47,874 bases of DNA from Bathymodiolus heckerae thiotrophic gill symbiont (GTDB taxonomy: Bacteria > Pseudomonadota > Gammaproteobacteria > PS1 > Pseudothioglobaceae). Position 1 is the stretch's first letter. Every line of letters begins with the position of its first letter. Below are positions 16,980 to 25,782 of this stretch, in pieces. The DNA lies in contig NZ_FXLV01000003.1 of NCBI RefSeq assembly GCF_900180345.1, positions 1-47,874 on the forward strand. Direction: 5' to 3'. The position numbers were made by a program, and so were the translations under genes. Under the pieces are notes generated by a model that did no database searches, was not told the origin of the DNA, and saw only the letters and a program-made list of their open reading frames with translations.

Positions 16980-17556
16980 ATTTAACATACCAAATCCCTA
17001 GTGCAATAACAACAATCAAACTATAACCCAAACGGTCAATGTATTTTTTTAGCCAAACATCACAAACATTGCCGAATTTTCTAATGAAAAATGCCACCAA
17101 GAAAAATCGCATACCTCGTGCCAAAAATGAGATTAGTATAAACGGTAAAAGTGCCATATTGGCAATTCCTGCACCGATGGTAAATATTTTGTAAGGCATG
17201 GGCGAAAAACCTGCAATTGCCACAATCCAAATGCCGTATTCGGTAAACCATTGTTTAATGGTATCGAGTTTATCGATATAATGCAGTTTGACCAATAAGG
17301 GCTGGATGCTGTCTATTAATAATGCACCTAAAAAATAACCAACCACACCTCCCAGTACTGATAAAACCGTGCAAATCAAGGCAAATTGATAAGCGCTTTT
17401 TGGTTTTTTAAGTGCCATCGGTGCAAGTAAAACATCAGGTGGCGGGTAAGGCAAAATAAAAGATTCTACAAAACTTACCAACGCAAGCCAATAAATCGCA
17501 TATTTGCTCTGTGCCCAATCTAATGCTTTTTGATAAAATTTAGAGAAAATTTGCAT
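16978..17556 (-). CDS. yqaA: YqaA/DedA-family (VTT-domain) membrane protein; stop codon supplied by MITE
   Basis: A 192-residue integral membrane protein. The VTT/SNARE-associated pattern is present: FVESFILPYPPPDVLLAPMA near the N-terminus and GFSPMPYKIFTIGAG in the middle. DedA-family proteins are linked to lipid-carrier recycling and membrane homeostasis, but this subgroup is uncharacterised. The last codons are TGG-TAT-GTT-AAA-TGA. The final TGA combines one base of the target duplication with GA of the element. Before insertion the stop was TAA in the same place, so the protein is unchanged. glyQ ends 4 bp upstream. Confidence 0.85.
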   Translation of the reverse strand: MQIFSKFYQKALDWAQSKYAIYWLALVSFVESFILPYPPPDVLLAPMALKKPKSAYQFALICTVLSVLGGVVGYFLGALLIDSIQPLLVKLHYIDKLDTIKQWFTEYGIWIVAIAGFSPMPYKIFTIGAGIANMALLPFILISFLARGMRFFLVAFFIRKFGNVCDVWLKKYIDRLGYSLIVVIALGIWYVK

Positions 17557-17560
17557 ATTG

Positions 17561-18460
17561 CTAGTTTTTATTTACCATTGGAAAGCCGAGCGCTTCACGA
17601 GAATCATAATACGCCTTAGCCACTTTTTGACTCATTGAATGCACACGACGAATAAAACGCGCTCTGTCAGTAACGCTAATTGCGTGGCGTGCATCAAGTA
17701 AATTAAACAAATGCGAAGCCTTTATTACTTGCTCATAAGCGGGATAAGGTAGTGCCTCGTTAATCAACTTTTCATTCATCGCTTCGGCCTCATCAAATTG
17801 TTTGAATAAAACATCAGTATCGGCAATTTCAAAATTATATTTGGATTGCTCTACTTCGTTTTGATGAAAAACATCGCCATAACTCACACCATCAACCCAC
17901 ACCAAATCATAAACACTGTCCACACCTTGTAAATACATCGCCAGACGCTCAAGCCCGTAAGTAAGCTCGCCCGAAACAGGCTTACAAGGCAAACCGCCAA
18001 TTTGTTGAAAATAGGTAAATTGAGAAACCTCCATGCCATTGAGCCAAATCTCCCAGCCCAATCCCCAAGCACCTAGAGTGGGTGATTCCCAATTATCCTC
18101 AACAAAACGCACATCGTGTTTGGTTAAATCAATGCCAATTTGCATTAAAGATTCCAAATACAAATCTTGAATGTTTTTAGGTGAGGGCTTGAGCAATACT
18201 TGGAATTGATAATAATGCTGCAAGCGGTTCGGGTTTTCTCCATAACGCCCATCAGTAGGGCGGCGAGATGGTTGCACATACGCTGCCTTCCACGGCTCAG
18301 GACCAATGGCTCTTAAAAAAGTGGCAGGGTGAAAAGTCCCCGCACCCATTTCCATATCAAAGGGCTGCAACAAGGCACAACCCTTTGACGCCCAAAATGA
18401 TTGTAATTTTAAGATCAAGTTTTGAAACGAAGCCGTAGCATCTAAGTCTTGTAGTGACAT
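17561..18460 (-). CDS. glyQ: Glycyl-tRNA synthetase alpha subunit
   Basis: Class II catalytic subunit of the tetrameric bacterial GlyRS. Motifs include [20 protein letters not shown] near the N-terminus, then [19 protein letters not shown]. The length of 299 residues is typical. The beta subunit gene glyS is not adjacent but lies at 32844 on the other strand, 14 kb away. glyQ is followed closely by yqaA. Confidence 0.97.
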   Translation of the reverse strand: MSLQDLDATASFQNLILKLQSFWASKGCALLQPFDMEMGAGTFHPATFLRAIGPEPWKAAYVQPSRRPTDGRYGENPNRLQHYYQFQVLLKPSPKNIQDLYLESLMQIGIDLTKHDVRFVEDNWESPTLGAWGLGWEIWLNGMEVSQFTYFQQIGGLPCKPVSGELTYGLERLAMYLQGVDSVYDLVWVDGVSYGDVFHQNEVEQSKYNFEIADTDVLFKQFDEAEAMNEKLINEALPYPAYEQVIKASHLFNLLDARHAISVTDRARFIRRVHSMSQKVAKAYYDSREALGFPMVNKN

Positions 18461-18576
18461 TTTTTATCTGTACAAAATGAAATAAATTTTACCTTTATTT
18501 TTTTGCATAATAGGCAATATTTTCTAACCCTTATTGATGATAGATATGTGGCACTATACTATAAAAATCAATAAAT

Positions 18577-19947
18577 TTAATATTTATAACTTTCAGGTTT
18601 GAAAGGACCTTGATTAGGCACATTAATATAACTGGCTTGCTCATCAGTTAGTTTGGTTATTACTCCGCCAAAACCAGCAACCATATCGGCTGCCACTTCT
18701 TCATCGAGTTTTTTTGGCAACACCTCAACATAAATCTCACCGCCTGCATTGGCAAATTCTTTTTCGTATAAATACATTTGTGCCAGCACTTGATTGGCGA
18801 ATGAGCCATCCATAATACGGCTTGGGTGCCCTGTGGCATTGCCTAAATTCACCAAACGACCTTCGGATAATAAAACAATATAATCATCTTTATCGGCACT
18901 TCTGTTGACACGGTGAACTTGAGGTTTGACCTCGTCCCAATCCCAGTTATCACGCATAAATTGAGTGTCAATTTCGTTGTCAAAGTGCCCAATATTACAG
19001 ACCACTGCGCCTTGTTTGACAGTTTGTAGCATTGCAGCATCGCAGACATTAAAATTACCTGTGGTGGTAACGATTAAATCCGTTGTGGCTAATAATCGCT
19101 TGTTAATATCATCGGTTTTTCCTGTGTTGTTGCCTTGCTTGTAAGGGGAAACAATCTCAAAACCATCCATGCAGGCTTGCATGGCACAAATTGGGTCAAT
19201 CTCACTGATTTTAACAATCATACCTTCTTGCCTGAGACTCTGCGCTGAGCCTTTGCCAACATCACCATAGCCAATTACCAGCGCTTTTTTGCCTGCCATT
19301 AGCATATCAGTGCCGCGTTTAATAGCGTCGTTGAGTGAATGGCGACAGCCATATTTGTTGTCATTTTTTGATTTGGTAACTGAGTCATTGACATTGATGG
19401 CAGGCACTTTAAGTTCATTTTTTTTCATCATTTCAATTAAACGATGAACGCCTGTGGTGGTTTCTTCGCTAATGCCGTGAATGCTTGCCAACATTGCTGG
19501 ATATTTTTCGTGCAACATTTGGGTTAAATCGCCACCATCATCAAGCACCATATTAGCATTCCAAGGCTTGCCATTGTCTAAAATGGTTTGCTCGATGCAC
19601 CATAAGAATTCCTCTTCGGTTTCGCCCTTCCAAGCAAAAGTAGGAATATCAGCGGCCACCATGGCAGCGGCAGCGTGATCTTGTGTTGAGAAAATATTAC
19701 AACTTGACCAGCGCACTTCTGCCCCTAAATCTACTAGCGTTTCCATCAAAACTGCGGTCTGAATGGTCATGTGAATACAGCCTAAAATTTTGGCATCTTT
19801 TAAAGGCTGCGTGGCACTGTATTTTGCTCGAAGTGCCATTAATGCTGGCATTTCCTTTTCCGCTAACTCGATTTCTTTACGCCCAAAATCAGCCAAAGTC
19901 ATATCAGCAACTTTGTAATCGTTGTTTGTTATTGTTGAATTACTCAT
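18577..19947 (-). CDS. ahcY: S-adenosylhomocysteine hydrolase
   Basis: Reversibly splits S-adenosylhomocysteine into adenosine and homocysteine, removing the inhibitory product of methylations. The NAD-binding glycine-rich loop [15 protein letters not shown] and the substrate region around [19 protein letters not shown] are present. The C-terminus ends in PFKPESYKY as usual. The length of 456 residues fits the family. Expression is probably controlled by the SAH riboswitch in its leader. metK lies directly upstream on the same strand, separated by a MITE. Confidence 0.98.
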   Translation of the reverse strand: MSNSTITNNDYKVADMTLADFGRKEIELAEKEMPALMALRAKYSATQPLKDAKILGCIHMTIQTAVLMETLVDLGAEVRWSSCNIFSTQDHAAAAMVAADIPTFAWKGETEEEFLWCIEQTILDNGKPWNANMVLDDGGDLTQMLHEKYPAMLASIHGISEETTTGVHRLIEMMKKNELKVPAINVNDSVTKSKNDNKYGCRHSLNDAIKRGTDMLMAGKKALVIGYGDVGKGSAQSLRQEGMIVKISEIDPICAMQACMDGFEIVSPYKQGNNTGKTDDINKRLLATTDLIVTTTGNFNVCDAAMLQTVKQGAVVCNIGHFDNEIDTQFMRDNWDWDEVKPQVHRVNRSADKDDYIVLLSEGRLVNLGNATGHPSRIMDGSFANQVLAQMYLYEKEFANAGGEIYVEVLPKKLDEEVAADMVAGFGGVITKLTDEQASYINVPNQGPFKPESYKY

Positions 19948-19976
19948 TTTTTCTCCATTTTAAAAGTTAAAAAAAT

Positions 19977-20040
19977 GAGCGTCGTTTTGATTTTACCAAG
20001 CCTGATTGAAAACAATTTTTCAATGCAACGCTCCTTGGCG
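19977..20040 (-). promoter_or_regulatory. SAH riboswitch upstream of ahcY
   Basis: Read on the minus strand the leader has CGCCAAGGAGCGTTGCA, a hairpin with an 8-bp stem (ATTGAAAA/TTTTCAAT), CAGGCTTGG, and finally AACGACGCTC. CCAAG pairs with CTTGG. GAGCG can pair with CGCTC to make the pseudoknot. These match the conserved blocks of the SAH riboswitch (GGAGCGcUGCa, CAGGCUcGG, aaCGgCGCUC). It ends about 30 bp before the start codon. In known cases SAH binding turns ahcY on. Confidence 0.87.
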
Positions 20041-20053
20041 TGTTTGTTATTTT

Positions 20054-20215
20054 GAGACCTTTGCATAAATATGAATAATCATCAAAAATCCACTTTTTAC
20101 CAACTTGGTAATTTTTTTAAACCCAGCCTTAGCCTTGCTAGGGTAGAGTTTAAAAAAAATACCAATTTGACAAAAATTGAATTCTGCTAATCATCCATAT
20201 TTATGCAAAGGTCTC
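20054..20215 (+). mobile_element. MITE copy 5 (162 bp, diverged) between metK and ahcY
   Basis: The ends are intact (18-bp inverted repeat), with an ATTTT duplication (20049-20053 and 20216-20220). The interior carries many substitutions relative to the other copies and one extra base, so this insertion is older. It separates the metK stop (14 bp away) from the SAH riboswitch of ahcY (13 bp away). Confidence 0.95.
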
Positions 20216-20229
20216 ATTTTATTGGTTTT

Positions 20230-21354
20230 TTAAAGTGATTGCTTGATTTTTTCCCAAGTAATGTCATCTTCAGTTCTGCCAAAATGTCCGTAAGCGGCTG
20301 TTTGTTGGTAAATAGGTCGCTTTAAATCCAGCATAGCAATTAAGCCTTTGGGGCGTAAGTCGAAGTTTGTACTAACGAATTCCTTAATTTCTGTGACAGA
20401 TGCTTTTGCTGTACCAAAGGTTTCAATACTAATTGAGGTCGGCTCTGCCACGCCAATTGCATACGATACTTGGATTTCGCATCTATCTGCCAGACCAGTA
20501 GCCACGATATTTTTTGCCACATAGCGTGTAGCATACGCCGCACTTCTGTCTACTTTTGAAGGGTCTTTGCCTGAAAAAGCGCCACCACCGTGTCGCGCCA
20601 TACCGCCGTAAGTATCCACAATAATTTTACGCCCTGTTAGTCCCGCATCGCTCACAGGGCCGCCGATAATGAAAGCACCTGTTGGGTTGATGTGGTATTG
20701 GGTTTTATCATTTAGCCATTCAGCAGGTAGAATAGTTTTGATGATTTCTTCCATAATCGCTTCTTTGAGGTCTACTTGAGAGATGTCGCCATCATGCTGA
20801 GTGGACAAAACTACCGCATCAACGCCAACCACTTGCCCATCTTGATAAACACAAGAAACCTGTGCTTTTGCATCGGGGCGTAACCATGCCAATTTGCCAC
20901 TTAACATTAAATCTGCTTGTTGTTTAACTAGGCGATGTGCGTAAGTAATCGGTGCTGGCATTAAAACATCAGTCTCATTACAAGCATAACCAAACATAAG
21001 GCCTTGGTCGCCTGCACCTTGCTCGTGGTTGTCAAACTCATCAACACCCATAGCAATTTCTGGCGATTGTTCGCCAAGTAGATTGGTGATTTTGCAAGTA
21101 TCGCCTGTAAAGCCATACTCTTCTTTGGTGTAGCCGATGGCGTTAATCGTTTCACGCACAATCTTGTCGTAATCAACGACAGCATGAGTGGTAATTTCGC
21201 CTGCTAATACAACATCGTTGTCTTTAACTAAGGTTTCACAAGCCACACGGGCATTTTTATCTTGCGTTAAAATAGCGTCTAATATCGCATCAGATATTTG
21301 GTCGCAAACTTTATCAGGGTGTCCGGCAGAAACGGATTCGGAAGTAAAAATCAT
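20230..21354 (-). CDS. metK: S-adenosylmethionine synthetase
   Basis: Makes SAM from methionine and ATP. The N-terminus [19 protein letters not shown] holds the ATP-binding HPDK. The central [12 protein letters not shown] and [20 protein letters not shown] motifs are intact. The length of 374 residues is slightly shorter than the E. coli enzyme. A strong AGGAG ribosome-binding site precedes ATG. Its structured leader (21371-21478) contains a putative SAM-sensing element and terminator. With ahcY it makes a SAM-cycle locus. Confidence 0.98.
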   Translation of the reverse strand: MIFTSESVSAGHPDKVCDQISDAILDAILTQDKNARVACETLVKDNDVVLAGEITTHAVVDYDKIVRETINAIGYTKEEYGFTGDTCKITNLLGEQSPEIAMGVDEFDNHEQGAGDQGLMFGYACNETDVLMPAPITYAHRLVKQQADLMLSGKLAWLRPDAKAQVSCVYQDGQVVGVDAVVLSTQHDGDISQVDLKEAIMEEIIKTILPAEWLNDKTQYHINPTGAFIIGGPVSDAGLTGRKIIVDTYGGMARHGGGAFSGKDPSKVDRSAAYATRYVAKNIVATGLADRCEIQVSYAIGVAEPTSISIETFGTAKASVTEIKEFVSTNFDLRPKGLIAMLDLKRPIYQQTAAYGHFGRTEDDITWEKIKQSL

Positions 21355-21370
21355 TTTTTATTCTCCTAAA

Positions 21371-21394
21371 ATCAAAAACCCCACAAAGTGGGGC
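21371..21394 (-). terminator. Intrinsic terminator in the metK leader
   Basis: On the minus strand GCCCCAC-ttt-GTGGGG is followed by TTTTTGATTTT. It ends about 15 bp before the metK start, overlapping the region of the ribosome-binding site. It lies downstream of a putative promoter and structured RNA, so it may serve for premature termination. It could also simply end the ccmAB transcript. Confidence 0.8.
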
Positions 21395-21410
21395 TCTCAA
21401 CTAAGAAAAA

Positions 21411-21478
21411 CACCTACTTTAGCTTGTTTTAGTTGCATCTTGCGGGCAACAACGCTAGCAATCGGGACAAATTAGCGT
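21411..21478 (-). promoter_or_regulatory. SAM-II/SAM-V-like riboswitch candidate upstream of metK
   Basis: Read on the minus strand: ACGCTA-ATTTGTCCCGATTGC-TAGCGT (6-bp stem P1), then an extra hairpin GTTGC/GCAAC, then CAAGCTAAAGTAGG. The loop sequence ATTTGTCCCGATTGC and the downstream GCTAAA..GG resemble the conserved core of SAM-II (AUUUAACCGUAUUGC and GCUAAA..GGG), which folds as an H-type pseudoknot. The extra hairpin between the two parts is not in the minimal SAM-II structure. A downstream terminator and the gene's function (SAM synthesis) support feedback control. The class assignment comes from memory of the consensus, not from a covariance search. Confidence 0.6.
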
Positions 21479-21487
21479 GTGTAAAAA

Positions 21488-21516
21488 ATTATACAGAAGT
21501 TATTAGTCATTCTAAG
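21488..21516 (-). promoter_or_regulatory. Putative metK promoter
   Basis: A perfect -10 hexamer TATAAT (minus strand, 21493-21488) lies at the end of ccmB, with a weak -35 (TTAGAA or CTTAGA) 16-17 bp upstream. Transcription would start near 21481, just before the structured leader. Confidence 0.5.
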
Positions 21517-22172
21517 CTTATCTTTAAAGATAAGGCACTAACAAGAGGTACAAGCATTAAGCTCACCACCAAAATTGTGGCTAAAAAATATAATTGTGCG
21601 TCAATCTCTAAGCCAGATTGCGCTTGTGAAACAGCAGAAGAGGCAAAAATTAAAATAGGAATATACAAAGGCAATATTAATAATGATAATAACATCCCTG
21701 AGTTTTTAATACTCACAATCAACGACGCACCAATCGCACCAATCAGGCTTAGACTTGGCGTGGCAAGTAGCAGGGTGAGCATCAGTATTTTAATGCTCTC
21801 ATTATCAAGAAATAAAAGTACACCGAGTAATGGCGATAGTAGGATAATCGGCACACCTGTGAGTAGCCAATGTGCCACAATTTTGGATAAAATCAGAAGA
21901 GGTAGTGAGTGATGAGAAATAACCATTTGCTCTAACACACCATTGTCAAAATCATTATGGAACAAGGTATTTAATGACAGCAACACAGCCAGCATACTTG
22001 CCACCCAGATAACACCTGCAGCGATTTGTGACAGCATTGACGCTTCTGGACTAATAGCGAGTGGAAATAGTGAGATAGAAATGATAAAAAACAACAAAGG
22101 ATTAAGCACACTGGATAGATTGTGAATGGCAGAATGCAGGTCTCGTGTGAGTGTTTGCAGATAAATATTCAT
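21507..22172 (-). CDS. ccmB: Haem exporter/cytochrome c maturation permease CcmB
   Basis: A 221-residue protein with about six membrane helices. It belongs to the CcmABCD complex that releases holo-CcmE during c-type cytochrome maturation. Characteristic parts are FFIISISLFPLAISPEASML and LLLATPSLSLIGAIGASL. I start at ATG 22172, which overlaps the ccmA stop as ATGA; the longer frame to 22247 lies inside ccmA. The rest of the ccm genes are not in this window. The window's own c-type cytochromes (43515-47545) would be clients. Confidence 0.9.
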   Translation of the reverse strand: MNIYLQTLTRDLHSAIHNLSSVLNPLLFFIISISLFPLAISPEASMLSQIAAGVIWVASMLAVLLSLNTLFHNDFDNGVLEQMVISHHSLPLLILSKIVAHWLLTGVPIILLSPLLGVLLFLDNESIKILMLTLLLATPSLSLIGAIGASLIVSIKNSGMLLSLLILPLYIPILIFASSAVSQAQSGLEIDAQLYFLATILVVSLMLVPLVSALSLKISLE

Positions 22173-22765
22173 AATGCCAGCACCTGTTGATTTTTTAGCG
22201 CTGAGCTTTGATGCGTGGTGAATAAACACATCCCGCCTTGCTCGCAATGTTGTGTAATGTACTGCTCCACCATTTCTACGCCTTGCGGGTCAAGCGCAGT
22301 AAAAGGCTCATCCAATAGCCAAATTTTTGCCTTAGAAAGTATCAAGCCTGCCAAGGTTACACGGCGTTTTTGTCCTGCTGAGAGCTTGGCACAAACTTCG
22401 TCTTCATAATCCTCTAATCCCACTTGTTTGAGTGCGTCAATTAAAAGTGGCTGTTTAACCGATTGATTAAGTGTGGTCAAAAACCTAAGGTTTTCAAGGC
22501 AACTGAGTTCAGCGCTCAAAGCAGGTAAATGTCCTAAATAAAAAATTGCTCGCTGATAGTCTTCTGATTTGACGGAGTAATCTTTTAAGAAAATCGTGCC
22601 TTGTTCTTGCACATTAAGCCCAGCGAGAATTTTCAAAAGCGAAGTTTTGCCACTGCCATTAGTACCAGTAATGTGTAAAATATCACCCGAACTAACCTCA
22701 AAAGAAAGGTGGCTAAACAAAAGATTGTAGCCTTTTTGACAACTGAGATTATTTATTTTTAACAT
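22169..22765 (-). CDS. ccmA: Cytochrome c maturation ATPase CcmA
   Basis: A 198-residue ABC ATPase. Walker A is GTNGSGKTSLLK, the signature is LSAGQKRRVTLAG and Walker B is IWLLDEPFTALD. It powers the CcmB/C membrane complex in haem attachment. It overlaps ccmB by 4 bp. It is divergent from sppA with 14 bp between starts, so the two promoters must overlap or lie inside the genes. Confidence 0.94.
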   Translation of the reverse strand: MLKINNLSCQKGYNLLFSHLSFEVSSGDILHITGTNGSGKTSLLKILAGLNVQEQGTIFLKDYSVKSEDYQRAIFYLGHLPALSAELSCLENLRFLTTLNQSVKQPLLIDALKQVGLEDYEDEVCAKLSAGQKRRVTLAGLILSKAKIWLLDEPFTALDPQGVEMVEQYITQHCEQGGMCLFTTHQSSALKNQQVLAL

Positions 22766-22779
22766 AACCGAGATTATAT

Positions 22780-23727
22780 ATGAAACGCACCTCTGATGAA
22801 CAATTAGCTGATATTGCCCAAGAATTTGTCCACCAAAATAAATCCAAACGCCGCTGGCGCCTTGTATTTGGTTTGTTATTTATAGGTTATTTCGCATTTA
22901 TATCTTATATCGGCATTAGTGAAAGTGGCGTATTAGATGGGGCACTTAAAAAAGAATCCCCTTTTGTTGCCGAGGTGGTGTTGACTGGCACAATTCAAAG
23001 CTCAGGCACAATTGATGCCGATGAAGCGATTAAATTATTGCACAGTGCTTTTGAATCAGAAAACGCAAAAGCTGTTATTTTAAGAATTAATTCACCAGGC
23101 GGCTCACCCGTTCAATCCAGTAGAATTTATAAAGCCATTGTGCGTTTTAAAAAGCAGTTTGATAAAAAAATCTATGTGGTTATTGAGGATATTTGTGCCT
23201 CAGGTTGTTATTATATCGCCTCATCTGCCGATGAAATATATGCCGATGAATCTTCAATTATAGGCAGTATTGGTGTGGTTATATCGGGTTTTGGTGCGGT
23301 TGATGCGATTGAAAAACTGGGTATTAAAAGAAGGCTTTACACCGCAGGAAAATACAAAGGATTGTTGGATTCTTTCTCCCCAGAAAACGAAAAAATGATG
23401 GCGCATATTCAAAGCAACATTTTAAACAAATCACATCAAAATTTTATCAATGCAGTGAAAGTGGGCAGAGGTGATAAACTCTCAAAACACCAAGATTTAT
23501 TTACTGGTTTGATTTGGCTTGGAGAAGATGCCAAAAAACTGGGCTTGATAGACGGTATTGCAGATTCAAATTATATTGCCAAACACATTATTGGTGTGGA
23601 TTCAAGGATTTTGTTCGAGAAGGAAAAAACCTTATTGGAACAATTAACCGAAGCCAGTGCCAAAAGCATTGCACTGGTTATTGGCGAGCAGTTAACCAGT
23701 CAGAATTTTACAGGCGCTTTACAGTAA
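22780..23727 (+). CDS. sppA: Signal peptide peptidase SppA, S49 short form
   Basis: A 315-residue serine protease with one N-terminal membrane helix (residues ~28-47). It has the S49 core: RINSPGGSPVQSS, the nucleophile serine in DICASGCYYIASSADEI, and the catalytic lysine region in YTAGKYKGLLDSFSPENEK. It degrades cleaved signal peptides in the inner membrane. This short form corresponds to one half of the E. coli 67-kDa enzyme. Confidence 0.92.
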   Translation: MKRTSDEQLADIAQEFVHQNKSKRRWRLVFGLLFIGYFAFISYIGISESGVLDGALKKESPFVAEVVLTGTIQSSGTIDADEAIKLLHSAFESENAKAVILRINSPGGSPVQSSRIYKAIVRFKKQFDKKIYVVIEDICASGCYYIASSADEIYADESSIIGSIGVVISGFGAVDAIEKLGIKRRLYTAGKYKGLLDSFSPENEKMMAHIQSNILNKSHQNFINAVKVGRGDKLSKHQDLFTGLIWLGEDAKKLGLIDGIADSNYIAKHIIGVDSRILFEKEKTLLEQLTEASAKSIALVIGEQLTSQNFTGALQ

Positions 23728-23757
23728 ATAAATAATGGTTAAGACCCTAAATAATTA

Positions 23758-24492
23758 CTAGAATTTATACCAAGGCTTGTTTTTTTCTTGAATCCGTTTT
23801 TCTTCTAATGCCTTTGCTTTAGCATCGGCAATGTCTTTTGCCACTTTTTCTGCTTTAGCTTTTTTTGACGCCTCTGCTTGAGCGAGTTTTATTGCTGCTA
23901 TTTTAGCCTCTTCTGCTATTTTCTCTTGCAGAATGCGTTGGGCTTTTTCTTTTGCTACTCTAGCCTTTTCTTTAGCGAGTTTTATTGCTGCTATTTTGGC
24001 CTTCTCTTTTGCTACTCTAGCCTTTTCTGCTGCTATTTTGGCCTTCTCTTTAGCGAGTTTTATTGCTGCTATTTTGTCATTAATTCTTTTGTTTTCTTCT
24101 GCTTTTTCTTTGGCAGTCATTTGCGGCAGTGAATCAATGCCGTTAGTATTGATATTGACTAATTTTTCTTTTTCAAATGTTAGTGTTAAGCGGTAACTAA
24201 TAACTTCACCTGAGCCAAGGGTGGAGTGGTTGATATAGTCCCATTGATTGTTATGGAATGGGTCAATTATACTCGGTGGGCCGATTAAATCCTGCACTTG
24301 GTTGCTTGACATGCCGAGTTCTAACTGGTTGATGGTAAAACGCTCCAGCACCGATCCTTGATGAATATCAGCTTTGTAAGGTGTTATTAGCAGACTTGAT
24401 AGCGATAGATTTGGCGTATCGGCAATATGCTTTGAAATAACGCAGGCATTTAAAAATAGAGATAATAATACAATTAAGATTAATCGGTTCAT
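23758..24492 (-). CDS. bamE: BamE/OmlA-type lipoprotein with long Lys/Ala-rich helical tail
   Basis: The N-terminal ~120 residues form a lipoprotein of the SmpA/OmlA (BamE) family: signal peptide with lipobox LNAC, then INQLELGMSSNQVQDLIGPP and WDYINHSTLGSGEV. BamE is part of the outer-membrane protein assembly complex. Its position divergent from fur matches the conserved omlA-fur pair. Unlike the usual ~110-residue protein, this one has 244 residues. The extra part (about 125-244) is a tandemly repetitive KIAAIKLAKEKA / ARVAKEKA helix, like TolA domain II, ending NKPWYKF. The DNA repeats are imperfect copies of a ~50-bp unit. Confidence 0.85.
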   Translation of the reverse strand: MNRLILIVLLSLFLNACVISKHIADTPNLSLSSLLITPYKADIHQGSVLERFTINQLELGMSSNQVQDLIGPPSIIDPFHNNQWDYINHSTLGSGEVISYRLTLTFEKEKLVNINTNGIDSLPQMTAKEKAEENKRINDKIAAIKLAKEKAKIAAEKARVAKEKAKIAAIKLAKEKARVAKEKAQRILQEKIAEEAKIAAIKLAQAEASKKAKAEKVAKDIADAKAKALEEKRIQEKNKPWYKF

Positions 24493-24548
24493 TTTTTGGT
24501 TAAAATAATTAAAAACTAAATAAGTGATTTTACATCAAGGAAGACACA

Positions 24549-24956
24549 ATGGACGCACAAGATTTAAAAAGTGCAGGACTTAAAGTAACCCTGCCAAGGC
24601 TTAAAATTTTAGAAATTTTAGAAACCAGTGAAAACCACCATATGAGTGCTGAGGACATTTATCGTGCACTAATTATGCAAAATGCAGAAGTGGGTGTAGC
24701 GACTATTTATCGTGTCCTGACTCAGTTTGAAGAATCAGGCATGGTTAATAAACTCAATTTTGACAATGGCCAAAGTGTGTTTGAATTGTCTAATGTTGAG
24801 CATCACGACCATCTCGTATGCGTAAAGTGTGGCAAGATTGACGAGTTTTCAGATGAAGTTATCGAGCAACATCAGCACGATGTTGCTACTAAGCACGGTT
24901 ATCAATTAACTGACCACTGCCTGTATTTGTATGGACTGTGCAAAGACTGCCAATAA
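24549..24956 (+). CDS. fur: Ferric uptake regulator
   Basis: A 135-residue Fur-family repressor. It has an N-terminal winged helix (GLKVTLPRLKILEIL; VGVATIYRVLTQFEESGMV) and a metal-binding C-terminal domain with ELSNVEHHDHLVCVKCGKID and LYGLCKDC. The HHDHLVC pattern, together with two Cys-x2-Cys pairs, fits Fur better than Zur. AAGGAAG precedes the start. It probably controls the Fur-box promoters at 39829-41172. The adjacent downstream znuB leaves some room for a zinc role. Confidence 0.93.
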   Translation: MDAQDLKSAGLKVTLPRLKILEILETSENHHMSAEDIYRALIMQNAEVGVATIYRVLTQFEESGMVNKLNFDNGQSVFELSNVEHHDHLVCVKCGKIDEFSDEVIEQHQHDVATKHGYQLTDHCLYLYGLCKDCQ

Positions 24957-24968
24957 TCTAAATTTTAA

Positions 24969-25760
24969 ATGGAAGATTTTATTATTAGAGCTGCACTAGC
25001 AGCCATCGGCATCTCAATAATTGCAGGCTCATTAGGCTGTTTTGTTATTTGGAAGCGAATGAGTTATTTTTCAGAGTCAATTTCGCACTCTGCACTTTTG
25101 GGCGTGTCTTTAGGGTTGGTTAGCGGTTTAGGGTTGCATTTTGGTTTGTTGATAGTTGGGGCGATATTCTCTATACTTATCGTCGTTTTACAACAAAGAC
25201 AATTTTTATCCAACGATGCGATTTTAGGTATTTTTTCGCACATATCTTTGTCGCTGGGTATTGTTCTTTTGGCGTTGGTGGGCGGTGCGAATACCGATTA
25301 TTTTTCACTCTTATTTGGCGATATTTTGTCTATTAGCAATCAAGATATTATTTGGATTTATGCCATTCTTGTTTTGGTGAGCATTTTGCTCAGTATTTTT
25401 TGGCAACGCTTGTTATTACTCACTTTAAATGAAGAATTGGGTGTGGCAAGTGGGCTCAATAGGCTGGCGTATCAGTTATTATTTATGCTGATGATTGCAC
25501 TTACGGTGTCAGTTTCAGTGCAAATTGTCGGTGTTTTGCTCATTACTTCGTTGCTTATCATTCCACCTGCTACTGCCAGAGTTTTTGCTCGTAGCCCTGC
25601 ACAAATGGTGCTATTATCCATTGTGGTTTCAATGATTGCTGTGGTAATGGGACTTAGTGGCTCAATATATTATGATGTAGCTACAGGTCCTGCTATTGTC
25701 ATTGCACTTGGTATTTTGTTTTTATTGTCGCAGATATTACCCAAAAGAAACATTATTTAG
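24969..25760 (+). CDS. znuB: Zinc/manganese ABC transporter permease ZnuB
   Basis: A 263-residue permease with 7-8 membrane helices. Family features include GSLGCFVIWKRMSYFSESIS followed by HSALLGVSLGL, and VQIVGVLLITSLLIIPPATA. It forms the membrane channel of a metal ABC importer. It starts 12 bp after fur. The binding protein and ATPase genes (znuA, znuC) are not nearby and must be elsewhere if the transporter works. Confidence 0.9.
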   Translation: MEDFIIRAALAAIGISIIAGSLGCFVIWKRMSYFSESISHSALLGVSLGLVSGLGLHFGLLIVGAIFSILIVVLQQRQFLSNDAILGIFSHISLSLGIVLLALVGGANTDYFSLLFGDILSISNQDIIWIYAILVLVSILLSIFWQRLLLLTLNEELGVASGLNRLAYQLLFMLMIALTVSVSVQIVGVLLITSLLIIPPATARVFARSPAQMVLLSIVVSMIAVVMGLSGSIYYDVATGPAIVIALGILFLLSQILPKRNII

Positions 25761-25782
25761 TGTGTAAGGTTTAGTTTTTCTG

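Noticed and set aside
20054-20215. Promoter inside the MITE end facing ahcY
   Set aside because: TTGATG and TATTTA-like hexamers exist in the end, but the spacing is about 10 bp, too short for a sigma-70 promoter.
23878-24132. Rightward ORFs rich in Phe/Cys/Tyr within 23878-24196
   Set aside because: They are antisense shadows of the Lys/Ala repeat of the BamE-like protein.
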